Made by a program: the position numbers and the translations under genes. Shown one piece after another: positions 9,124 through 16,034 of a DNA stretch of 64,000 nucleotides. The notes beneath the pieces are model-generated. The model was given only the letters and a program-made list of their open reading frames with translations. It was not told the DNA's origin and did no database searches. The stretch lies in assembly GCA_964510955.1 (NCBI GenBank), contig CAZEDW010000007.1, positions 61,011-125,010 on the forward strand, written 5' to 3'. Origin of the DNA: JAFLCM01 sp964510955. GTDB taxonomy: Bacteria; Planctomycetota; Phycisphaerae; Phycisphaerales; UBA1924. Within the stretch, counting starts at the first letter, position 1. Each line of letters starts with the position of its first letter.

Positions 9124-9461
9124 TGTCTACGCCCGGATTCATGACAGGAAACGAAATCCGAGTGATCCGGCAGGCGTTCGGGCTGTCGATTGATCAGTTC
9201 GCACGGGTGATCGGGGTCCACCCGGTGACTCTCAACCGCTGGGAACTCGTGGGAGACGAGCATCCGAGAATTGATGGCATGCCCTTCAATATCCTGCTTG
9301 GACTTCGCCAACGGATATTGAATGGCACGCAGCACAGACGCCGCATGCGAGCCGCGGCGGAGCGCAAAGGGGCAGAGATCGGTCAGTTGTTGGCGCTGGG
9401 TGGCATCCTTCTTGCCTTGGCAGCGCTTTTGGATTTTGCCAACACGGAAAAGCCCAGGTGA
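9123..9461 (+). CDS. XRE/Cro-type HTH protein with C-terminal transmembrane segment
   Basis: A 112-residue protein. Residues about 8-45 form a helix-turn-helix (IRVIRQAFGLSIDQFARVIG, then VHPVTLNRWE) of the type that binds palindromic operators. Residues about 85-105 (IGQLLALGGILLALAALL) are hydrophobic enough to span the membrane, which is unusual for this small regulator family. The start at 9123 is preferred to the ATG at 9111 because the latter lies inside the 16-bp palindrome; ATG 9141 is a further option. It is divergent from the LRAT-like gene with a 92-base spacer, so a regulator/effector pair is plausible. The physiological role is not known. Confidence 0.65.
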   Translation: MSTPGFMTGNEIRVIRQAFGLSIDQFARVIGVHPVTLNRWELVGDEHPRIDGMPFNILLGLRQRILNGTQHRRRMRAAAERKGAEIGQLLALGGILLALAALLDFANTEKPR

Positions 9462-9524
9462 CTCGGATTAGTGTTGCTCAATGGGCGCGATTAACGCTGC
9501 ACCATGCCCCATTCCACGTATCGA

Positions 9525-10229
9525 TCAATCGTCTTCGGGTAGGTAGTCGTACTCGGGTTCGTCTACATACCACACCAAAACCCCAAGGGCGTTGTCGAAC
9601 AGCTCCGCGGCCTCTGTCCCGTCGGGATTGCGGCCGACTCGCTCACGACGCTCCTCAATCGCGTCGTTCGCGTAGAGAGGATCGGCACCCAATCCGAGGA
9701 GAATCCGAACGCACTCCTCAAGGCCTTCTGGTTTGTGGTGCTCAGCCACTGAATCAAGGAGTATCGTAGGGATGCTGGCCTGGTCACCGGAGGCAAGCAC
9801 AATGTTCATCAAGAGCTGGAGTTCCTCTGGGGAAGCGACACAGCCGGCGTCCAGTAGTGAGTGGGGATATTCGCGCACAATTCGAGCAATGGCTTCGTGA
9901 TCGCCGCGACGCAGGGCTTCAAACAGTTGCGCGGCCGCACGCTCCCGATCATGAATCGCGGCCGCGAGTTTGCGCCACGAGGCAAAGCCAACACTCCGCG
10001 CCACCTCAAGCTGAGCAGCGTGGAGCTTCAAAGTCGAATCGCTTGCTCGCCTCGACTCATGGAGGCGGCGGGCTTGCAACCGGTAGTGAGCCAAGTTGGG
10101 CCGGACGTGGAGGGTGCTTGCGGGTCGACGCTCCTGCCGCCGACGGCGACGATCTTCTGCGAGTCGCGCAGAGATCTCCGCCAATGACTTTTGCACACCC
10201 TCAAATTGCGGATTCGTGGCTTCAGACAT
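9525..10229 (-). CDS. Ankyrin-repeat-like protein
   Basis: A 234-residue soluble protein. The stretch LKLHAAQLEVARSVGFASW matches the N-terminal helical signature that often precedes ankyrin repeats in bacterial proteins. It is followed by helix pairs with an ankyrin feel (AAAQLFEALRRGDHEAIARI; later RILLGLGADPLYAND). The last 40 residues are acidic (YVDEPEYDYLPEDD). The start at 10229 is chosen because AAGGAG sits 8 bases upstream; the longer frame to 10319 has no such site. Ankyrin proteins bind other proteins; no partner is evident. It lies between the XRE gene and the nitrous oxide locus and seems to be its own unit. Confidence 0.6.
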   Translation of the reverse strand: MSEATNPQFEGVQKSLAEISARLAEDRRRRRQERRPASTLHVRPNLAHYRLQARRLHESRRASDSTLKLHAAQLEVARSVGFASWRKLAAAIHDRERAAAQLFEALRRGDHEAIARIVREYPHSLLDAGCVASPEELQLLMNIVLASGDQASIPTILLDSVAEHHKPEGLEECVRILLGLGADPLYANDAIEERRERVGRNPDGTEAAELFDNALGVLVWYVDEPEYDYLPEDD

Positions 10230-10629
10230 GCACAGACTCCTTTCACACCTGCATTTGCCCTGCTCCGCGATAAGGGCTGCAAGTGAGATCGGTGACTGAT
10301 GTGTCTGCGAAACCTGCAAAGAGTGGAGGCGGGCATGACCCGTTCATCGCGGAGATGCGCTTCCTCCGAGCCGCGAAGTCTAGGCCGGATCCCAGACACA
10401 AATGTCAGGGTATCGCCGTCCGCGATCCCCTAAAGCATTGATGGGCCAAGATTTATGAGATCCGCGAACTTCAAAAAGCGGACAAAACGGACATTTTGCG
10501 CCCGCTCGCCCAGTGCTTGCGCGGAGGCCAAAACCCCTATCCAGCTCACCACACCGCTTACGAGGCAGACTCCCTGTCAGGGGGTCTGCCTTCTTTGTTT
10601 GTGTGAGCGCGGCGATGAGCCGCGCACAG
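10230..10629. other. Intergenic region between the ankyrin-like gene and the nos locus
   Basis: About 400 bases without a convincing gene. It marks the boundary between the accessory region and the nos locus. The only structured element I see is the inverted repeat at 10564-10590. The AT-richer part around 10455-10510 could hold a promoter but shows no clear boxes. Confidence 0.5.
10564..10600 (+). terminator. Inverted repeat followed by a T-rich run
   Basis: GGCAGACTCCCTG (10564-10576) pairs with CAGGGGGTCTGCC (10578-10590) with one G-T wobble. TTCTTTGTTTG follows. It looks like a plus-strand terminator, but no plus-strand gene lies upstream, so it may terminate antisense or unannotated transcription, or be a remnant. 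Confidence 0.4.
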
Positions 10630-11094
10630 TCACCTTGGCTTGGGCGGGCGCGGAGCCTTGGGCGACACGGTCAGCGCGCGGCACGCGCGGTCCGTGGCGG
10701 GGCGTGACTCGAGCACTTCCGCCAGGCTCGTCCGCTTGAAATCGCGCTCGATGGCCGCGATGGATTCGTCAAGGCGCCGGTGCAGCGGGCAGAGGTTGAT
10801 GTGGGTCGGGTTGCCCAGCGGGCACTCGGTGATTCGGTGCAGGGGGTCGACCGCGTTGACCACGTCGAGCATGGTGATCTGGGCCGCCGGGCGCGCCAGC
10901 GAGAAGCCCCCGTTGGGGCCGCGCTGGGACGTGACGAGGTCCGCGAGCACCAGGTCCCGCATCACCTTGGAGAGGTAGCCGCGCGGCACTTGCGTCCGCT
11001 CGGCGATCACCTCGCTGGTCATCGCCTCGCCCTGCTGGATCGAGCAGAGGTGGACCATCGCCCGCATCGCGTATTCAACGGTCTGCGAGAACAT
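10630..11094 (-). CDS. Rrf2-family regulator (candidate Fe-S/NO sensor), copy 1
   Basis: A 154-residue Rrf2-type winged-helix regulator: MFSQTVEYAMRAMVHL start, recognition region VPRGYLSKVMRDL and the glycine-rich wing GPNGGFSLAR. Cys91 and Cys102 lie in the loop that carries the cluster ligands in NsrR and IscR (ECPL...LCPL), so an Fe-S cofactor sensing NO or redox state is likely though not certain. The start at 11094 gives a standard-length family member; the ORF extends upstream without family sequence. It is the last gene of the minus-strand nos locus, 101 bases after the lipoprotein gene, so it may have its own promoter. A close paralogue lies at 13167-13649. Confidence 0.85.
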   Translation of the reverse strand: MFSQTVEYAMRAMVHLCSIQQGEAMTSEVIAERTQVPRGYLSKVMRDLVLADLVTSQRGPNGGFSLARPAAQITMLDVVNAVDPLHRITECPLGNPTHINLCPLHRRLDESIAAIERDFKRTSLAEVLESRPATDRACRALTVSPKAPRPPKPR

Positions 11095-11195
11095 GAAGGG
11101 GCGGGCTCCTGGGCTGCGTGGGGATGTTGCCGGCGCGCCGGCTCTAAAGCTGATAAGTATAGCCGCATATCCGGTTTGAGCCGGGCGGGCGTCCG

Positions 11196-11930
11196 TCACG
11201 GGCGATGCGCCGCGTTCGAGGCCGCCCTGTTGGCGTAGTCCACCATGGACAGGTACTGGTAAGGGCGTGCCCTGACCAGTCGGGCGCACCGTGTGCAGCA
11301 CACGCGGATCATGCGGTTAGCCACCACGATGTCAATCGTGGGATCGCCCCGCAGGATGTCGCCCTGGACCGGGCACTTGCGAGGCAGCGCGTACGCGGGG
11401 CCCTGTGCCGCGAGGACCGCGTCGTCGAGAAGCGCCAGGTACCGCTGCGGGTCCGCGAGCAGGCGGTTGCGTTCGCGGGTGCCGGCGACCCGGAACAACC
11501 GGTTGCCCCACAGAACGTCCAGCGGGCGGCCGGGCAGCCGTTTGCCGCTGACCACGCAGGTCTGGAGCGGGTAGTGGGGGGCCTGGTCGGCGGCCATGCG
11601 GGCATCGACCGCTTCAATCACCCGGGCCGGGACCCGATCGAACTCGGCGGCGCACGCCTCGGTGCAGAAACGCAGCTCGCGACCCTCGCGCATGCGGGCC
11701 ACGGCCTCACCCCTTGACCCCAGCGCGGCCTCGCAGCGGGCGCAGGTGGAGAGGTAATACCGATCCATCAGCTCCGCCGAGCCGGGCGCGGCCGTGGACA
11801 GATTGGTCGTGGCATCGGGCGCGGTCCGACACCCCGCAATGAGGAGCACGGCCACACCGGCGATGAGGGCTGGTGCCGCGCGATGAAACAAACAGCGACG
11901 CCATCGATCCGGGCTCATGGCGCTGATCAT
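11196..11930 (-). CDS. Lipoprotein with three YHS/TRASH-like metal-binding repeats
   Basis: A 244-residue exported lipoprotein. The N-terminus carries a signal peptide ending in a lipobox (VLLIAGC). Three repeats follow. The first has LSTCARCEAALG and RFCTEACAAEF, the CxxC...CxxxC pattern of TRASH-type metal sites. The second (VSGKRLPGRPLDVLWGNRLF) keeps the YHS-like fold but lacks the cysteines. The third has KCPVQGD and VCCTRCARLV. YHS/TRASH domains bind copper or other soft metals, and this gene sits in a copper-enzyme locus, so a periplasmic copper carrier or sensor for NosZ maturation is likely. The start at 11930 overlaps the upstream gene (ATGA). I know no exact family name. Confidence 0.65.
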   Translation of the reverse strand: MISAMSPDRWRRCLFHRAAPALIAGVAVLLIAGCRTAPDATTNLSTAAPGSAELMDRYYLSTCARCEAALGSRGEAVARMREGRELRFCTEACAAEFDRVPARVIEAVDARMAADQAPHYPLQTCVVSGKRLPGRPLDVLWGNRLFRVAGTRERNRLLADPQRYLALLDDAVLAAQGPAYALPRKCPVQGDILRGDPTIDIVVANRMIRVCCTRCARLVRARPYQYLSMVDYANRAASNAAHRP

Positions 11931-12379
11931 GGCAGAAGCCCTCCGGTGCGGACGCCGACGCCGAGCACCACGATGAGAACTGAAAGAATGGTGACGATCC
12001 AGGCGTGCAGGGCGAACTTGCCGAGCGTCGGGGCGCTGAGCCCCGGCAGCACGCGGTGGGTGGCGTGGGCCGCGAGGGCAAGCAGCACCGCGAGCAGCCC
12101 GATCTTCGCGAGGATCAGGCGGGCCGCGGGCGATGGGTCCGAGAGAATGCCGCGCCACCCGGAGACCCAGTTCGAGGCCAGCATCAGGCCGGTGGCCACC
12201 TGGACCACCAGCGCCGGCAGCCCGATCCGCCCGAAGCGGCGCTCGAAGGCGACGACGGGCTCGACCGAGCCGGCGCGTCGGGCTTCGGGGAGGACAACAC
12301 CCAGCAGGACCAGGTGCTCTCCGATCCAGGCGGCGGACCCGAGCAGGTGGGCCATCACGAGGTACTTGTACATGCTCAT
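11927..12379 (-). CDS. CopD-like small integral membrane protein
   Basis: A 150-residue protein with about four membrane segments (YLVMAHLLGSAAWIGEHLVL; ALVVQVATGLMLASNWV; LILAKIGLLAVLLALAAHA; IVTILSVLIVVLGVGV). Histidines sit within or beside the first and third helices (MAHLLG, EHLV, AHATH). CopD and related DUF2269-type proteins have this layout and act in copper or heme handling. The start at 12379 is chosen for its ATGA overlap with the upstream RIC gene. It precedes a metal-binding lipoprotein, and together the two could move copper across or along the membrane for NosZ. The specific role is inferred. Confidence 0.6.
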   Translation of the reverse strand: MSMYKYLVMAHLLGSAAWIGEHLVLLGVVLPEARRAGSVEPVVAFERRFGRIGLPALVVQVATGLMLASNWVSGWRGILSDPSPAARLILAKIGLLAVLLALAAHATHRVLPGLSAPTLGKFALHAWIVTILSVLIVVLGVGVRTGGLLP

Positions 12380-13170
12380 CCCCTGGGGGCCTCGGCCCCG
12401 CGCTGGTGGTGGGAGCACGGTTCATGCGAGCAGACCTCGGACGGCGTTCGCCGGAACTCACGGCCCGACCGGGCCTCGGCTTCCATCCCGGCGGGGAACA
12501 GGATGTTGTTCTCCTTGTGAATGTGGCGGCGCGTGTCGGTCTCGAAATCGCGGAGCAGGTCGAACATCGCACGCACGGTGGCGCACGCATCGGCCGGGGG
12601 CGTGTAGCAGCTTGTGAGCGCGCGGACCCGGTCGATGGAGGCCGACACGCTGTCGTGGTCGTGCTTCATGCAATCGATGGGGCGCTGGACGCTCCAGAGC
12701 GGCCTGGTGTGCACGGCGCCGGGCTGCTCCAGGCGACGGAACCACGGGAACAGGACCCGCTCCTCGCGGATCATGTGATCGAGCATTTCCTCACGCAGAC
12801 CGCTGACCACCTCGGCGAGCTCGTTGAACTCCGGGTGTGTCTGGGGGTGGGCCGCCAGCACGCGCGCCAGCATGGCGTCGAGCCGGGCGAACGCTTCGCG
12901 GGCGGGGTTGTGGTGGACGGCCTCGATGTGGTCGCACCACTGGGTCATGGTGCTCGGCGTCGCGGGGTCCCGAGGGTCCGGTGCGCTCTGGCGCTCCGCG
13001 GCTTCCGCCACGCCCCCGGGTTCCATGCCGACTCGGCGGGAGGCGGCTTCCAGCGTCTCGTTCCCGCGGCAGCAGTAATCGATGCGCAGACGGTCGAACA
13101 GCGCGAGGAGTTCGGGGTGGTCGCGGGCGATAACGCCGACGGGTGTGGACGGGTCGAGTTGGTATTTCAT
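12376..13170 (-). CDS. RIC-family di-iron protein (ScdA/YtfE-like), repair of Fe-S centres
   Basis: A 264-residue protein with the N-terminal ScdA_N domain (DYCCRG, Cys33-Cys34) and a hemerythrin-like four-helix domain rich in His/Glu pairs (HHNPAREAF; DHMIREERVLFPWF; KHDHDSV; HIHKENNILFP). RIC proteins carry a di-iron centre and restore Fe-S clusters damaged by NO or oxidants; they are usually under NO-responsive regulators such as NsrR. GGAGG lies about 10 bases before the start. It follows an Rrf2 gene with an ATGA overlap and is followed by a CopD-like gene in the same way. The context is protection of N2O-respiring cells against NO. The call is firm. Confidence 0.9.
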   Translation of the reverse strand: MKYQLDPSTPVGVIARDHPELLALFDRLRIDYCCRGNETLEAASRRVGMEPGGVAEAAERQSAPDPRDPATPSTMTQWCDHIEAVHHNPAREAFARLDAMLARVLAAHPQTHPEFNELAEVVSGLREEMLDHMIREERVLFPWFRRLEQPGAVHTRPLWSVQRPIDCMKHDHDSVSASIDRVRALTSCYTPPADACATVRAMFDLLRDFETDTRRHIHKENNILFPAGMEAEARSGREFRRTPSEVCSHEPCSHHQRGAEAPRG

Positions 13171-13649
13171 GGCGAGTGCCTCCCTGGTTGTGGGCCGGGT
13201 TTGTTGGGATGGATCGGAGACGGTTGAACAAACAGCGCTTTGCATCCGCCCGTGGCGCCGGACTCGTCGAGAACACTGCCGAGCGTGGTGCGCCGGAAGG
13301 TCGCTTCGATCTGGGCCAGTGCGTCATCAAGGCAGCGGTGCAACGGGCACAACGAGGCGTGGAGCGGGTTGTCGAGCGGGCAGCACTCGATGCGCCGGAT
13401 CGGGTCCACCGCGTTCACGATGTCCAGCACGCTGATCGACGACGCCTCGCGGGCGAGCACGAAGCCGCCGCCGGGCCCGCGGTGCGAGATGACAAGGCGG
13501 GCCGAGACGAGGTCTCGCAGGACCTTGGCGAGGTAGCCCTGCGGCACGCGGGTTGCCTGCGCGATCAGCTCACAGGTTGACGCCGGCCCGCGAAGCGACG
13601 CGAGGTGGCTCATGGCTCTCAGGGCGTATGCGACGGTTTGGGAGAGCAT
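13167..13649 (-). CDS. Rrf2-family regulator (candidate Fe-S/NO sensor), copy 2
   Basis: A 160-residue Rrf2 regulator with the same plan as the copy at 10630-11094: MLSQTVAYALRAMSHL, VPQGYLAKVLRDL, then GPGGGFVLAR. Candidate cluster ligands are Cys89/Cys90, Cys101 and Cys106 (ECCPL...LCPLHRC). Its stop overlaps the RIC start (ATGA), and its start lies 23 bases after the nosL stop, so it is cotranscribed with both. Regulator and repair protein being coupled suggests that it senses NO or Fe-S damage and controls RIC and perhaps the nos genes. Two paralogues in one locus suggest either different signals or different targets. Confidence 0.85.
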   Translation of the reverse strand: MLSQTVAYALRAMSHLASLRGPASTCELIAQATRVPQGYLAKVLRDLVSARLVISHRGPGGGFVLAREASSISVLDIVNAVDPIRRIECCPLDNPLHASLCPLHRCLDDALAQIEATFRRTTLGSVLDESGATGGCKALFVQPSPIHPNKPGPQPGRHSP

Positions 13650-13672
13650 GGTGGAAGGCCTTGTGCCGGCGG

Positions 13673-14251
13673 TTAGCGGGTTGATCCGGGGGGCGATCCG
13701 GGGGGCGATCCGGGGGGCGATCCGGGAGGTGCTGCGGGGGATGAAGCAGGAATGTGCTTGCGTGCCTGTGTCCATTGGCGCCGGATGTCCACCAGGCCCG
13801 CGTAGTCGGTGACGACGCCCCGGGACTGCCGGGCCGCCGCCTCGGCGCCGGGCGCGCTGCCGAACGCGACCATGCCCGATCCCATCGGGGTGGGGAGCGT
13901 GTCGGCCGAGGCGTTCACGCACGAGGCCGCCTCGGCCCGGACCCAGGCGTGCGAGGCGAAGTCCTTGAAGTACCGCTCGATGACGCCGAACTCCGCGGGC
14001 CGCTTGCTCTCGGCGTCCAGGAGGCAGCCGATGTCGTCGTACACCAGGTGGCTTCGTCGCCCCGATCCCGGCGGCGACTCGACCAGCAGCGCCGCGGCGC
14101 AGCGCTCATCGTTGACGAGCATCCCGCACTCGGCGCACTCGTCGCGCCCGAGTCGCAGCTCGGGGGGCCCGGTCAGGACGCTGTCATCGCACCCGGCCAT
14201 GACCAGCGGGGCACACAGCGCGACCACACCGGCGGCTTGTCGGCGGTTCAT
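13673..14251 (-). CDS. nosL: NosL-like copper-binding lipoprotein
   Basis: A 192-residue lipoprotein; NosL is a copper chaperone that helps load copper into NosZ. The signal peptide ends near Cys21 (VMAGC). The copper motif CAECGM follows, then the family's conserved region with SHLVYDDIGCLL and ASHAWVRAE. The start at 14251 is preceded by GGAGG and overlaps the nosY stop (ATGA). The C-terminus is unusual: a PPGS repeat made by four copies of a 12-base unit. The repeat is beyond the conserved domain and probably dispensable. Confidence 0.85.
   Translation of the reverse strand: MNRRQAAGVVALCAPLVMAGCDDSVLTGPPELRLGRDECAECGMLVNDERCAAALLVESPPGSGRRSHLVYDDIGCLLDAESKRPAEFGVIERYFKDFASHAWVRAEAASCVNASADTLPTPMGSGMVAFGSAPGAEAAARQSRGVVTDYAGLVDIRRQWTQARKHIPASSPAAPPGSPPGSPPGSPPGSTR
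13683..13730. repeat. 12-base tandem repeat, four copies, in the nosL 3' end
   Basis: GATCCGGGGGGC occurs at 13683, 13695 and 13707, with a fourth diverged copy at 13719. On the minus strand it encodes PPGS repeats at the NosL C-terminus. Such in-frame units change copy number by slippage without frameshift. Confidence 0.9.
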
Positions 14252-15132
14252 AACGGTGACCTCCGGGTAATGCAGACACCCGCCGCGCCGAGCGGGACCA
14301 CCACCCACGCCAGCAGACACGCCGCGAACAGCCAATCCAGCGTGCCCGCGAACTGCTCCGACGCGTACAGGCCCGCCGGGCCCAGCACGTCCAGGCCGGC
14401 GTCGACCGTGTGCAGTGACCACATCTTGAACACCTGCAACGGGTTCGTCAGCGAAAGGGCGAACAGGATTTCGATCCGCAGCCGCATCGCCAGCGCCCCG
14501 GCCATCAGCCCCAGGTCGGTCACGAAGACCAGCGTCAGCCACACGAACACCGCGGTCCCGACCGCGACCGATGCGCGCCGCGCCACCGCCGAGATCAGCA
14601 GCCCGACCGCGAGCATCGACAGCGCCAGCAAGAGCGCCAGCCCGGCGAGCCACAGCATGCTCGCGGGGTCGGTTCTCTGCCCCTTGGCCGCCAGCACGAC
14701 CGCGCACGCCCCGAGCCCCAGCGTGATGCAAGCCAGCAGCGCGCCGCCCAGACCCAGGAACTTGCCCAGCAGCAGCTCGACGCGGCTGATCGGCTGGGCC
14801 AGCATGTAGCTGAGCATCCCGCGCTCGCGGTCGGAGGCGATGCTCCCGGCCCCGGCCGTCAACGCCATCAAGGGGACAACCAGCAGTACCAGGTTGATCA
14901 GGCCCGCGGTCGTGCGCCCGAAGCCCGACAGCCCAGCCCCACCCGCGGCGGCGGCGGACACGAACGACAGCCCCAGCCCCAGGGCCGCGAACGCCAGCGT
15001 GTACAGCAGGAACCACCGGCTTCGCAGCGCGTCGCGCAGCTCACGGTGGGCCAGCGTGAGCACGCTGCGGTACGCCGCGGGCACCGCCCGCATCGGTGAG
15101 ACGGGTCGCTCGACGGTCATCGGCATGGTCAT
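14248..15132 (-). CDS. nosY: NosY, ABC transporter permease of the nos system
   Basis: A 294-residue membrane protein with about six hydrophobic segments and the ABC-2-type signature around GSIASDRERGMLSYMLAQPI, which couples the permease to its ATPase. NosY forms the NosDFY complex with NosF and NosD for CuZ assembly in NosZ. It overlaps nosF upstream and nosL downstream by ATGA. The start at 15132 has a close second ATG (MTMPM); the first is taken because it overlaps the nosF stop. Confidence 0.9.
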   Translation of the reverse strand: MTMPMTVERPVSPMRAVPAAYRSVLTLAHRELRDALRSRWFLLYTLAFAALGLGLSFVSAAAAGGAGLSGFGRTTAGLINLVLLVVPLMALTAGAGSIASDRERGMLSYMLAQPISRVELLLGKFLGLGGALLACITLGLGACAVVLAAKGQRTDPASMLWLAGLALLLALSMLAVGLLISAVARRASVAVGTAVFVWLTLVFVTDLGLMAGALAMRLRIEILFALSLTNPLQVFKMWSLHTVDAGLDVLGPAGLYASEQFAGTLDWLFAACLLAWVVVPLGAAGVCITRRSPL

Positions 15133-16034
15133 GACACGGCCTCCTCGTGAGCCGGGCGCTCCGGCGTTTCAGACGCGGGCCCTGCCAGCAGCTCGAAATC
15201 ATCCACCGGCACCCTCGCGTCGGCGAGCAGCCGGAAAGGCGCCGCCTTCTGCTCGGCGGCCACGGGCACCAGCACGCCGACGCCGTTGAGCCTGGGGTTG
15301 AACCCGGCGGCCTGAAGGGTCACCAGCGCCAGCTCGCGCGCGGGGCTCGGGACGACCAGGTGGAGCGTCGCGCCGCGGAGCTCGCCGCTGATGAACGTCT
15401 GGCAGGGGGTGTCGGAGATCACGCGGCCCTTCTCCATCACGCACACCCTCCCGGCGAGCGCGCCCACTTCCTCGATGCGGTGGGAAGCGAAGAGCATCGT
15501 GCGCCCGGCGCCGCGGAGGCGGGCCAGGAGCGACACGAACTCCTCGCGCCCCAGCGCGTCGAGGCTCGCGGTCACCTCGTCGAGCACCAGGATCGCCGGG
15601 TCCCCCAGCATGGCGATGGCCAGCGCCAGCCGTTGCTTCATGCCGCCCGACAGCTCCCGGATGCGCTTGGCATGGTGCCCCTCAAGCCCGACGGCGCGGA
15701 GCGAGCCGGCCACATCGGGCCGGCCCAGCCCCTTGAGGCGCGAGAACAGGTCGAGCGCCTCGCCCACGCCCAGATCGTCGTAAAAGCCCAGTTCCTGCGG
15801 CACGTACCCGACGGCCAGGCGCGCCGCCTTGCCGCAGCGCCGGACGTCTTGCCCCGCCACGCGGATCGTGCCCCGGTACCGCAGCAGGCCCAGCACGCAG
15901 CGGATGAGCGTCGTCTTGCCGGCGCCGTTGGACCCCCACAGGGCCACGCTCTGGCCGGCGTTGATGGTCAGCGATACCCCGTCCACCGCGAGCGTCCGCC
16001 CGAAGCGGTGCGAGACGCGTTCGATCACGATCAT
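15129..16034 (-). CDS. nosF: NosF, ABC transporter ATP-binding protein
   Basis: A 301-residue ABC ATPase with Walker A GSNGAGKTT, signature LSGGMKQ, Walker B AILVLDEVTASLD and H-loop ASHR. It lies between nosD and nosY, so it is the energy-providing subunit of the NosDFY complex needed for copper-sulfide cluster assembly. A C-terminal extension after the ATPase core (about 80 residues) resembles the regulatory domain seen in NosF. The start at 16034 is fixed by an ATGA overlap with nosD; upstream reading in the same frame is only a nosD shadow. Confidence 0.92.
   Translation of the reverse strand: MIVIERVSHRFGRTLAVDGVSLTINAGQSVALWGSNGAGKTTLIRCVLGLLRYRGTIRVAGQDVRRCGKAARLAVGYVPQELGFYDDLGVGEALDLFSRLKGLGRPDVAGSLRAVGLEGHHAKRIRELSGGMKQRLALAIAMLGDPAILVLDEVTASLDALGREEFVSLLARLRGAGRTMLFASHRIEEVGALAGRVCVMEKGRVISDTPCQTFISGELRGATLHLVVPSPARELALVTLQAAGFNPRLNGVGVLVPVAAEQKAAPFRLLADARVPVDDFELLAGPASETPERPAHEEAVS

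Noticed and set aside
13673..15016. A 447-codon frame extending nosL upstream
   Set aside because: Only the part from 14251 has family sequence and a lipoprotein signal; upstream it overlaps nosY in another frame.
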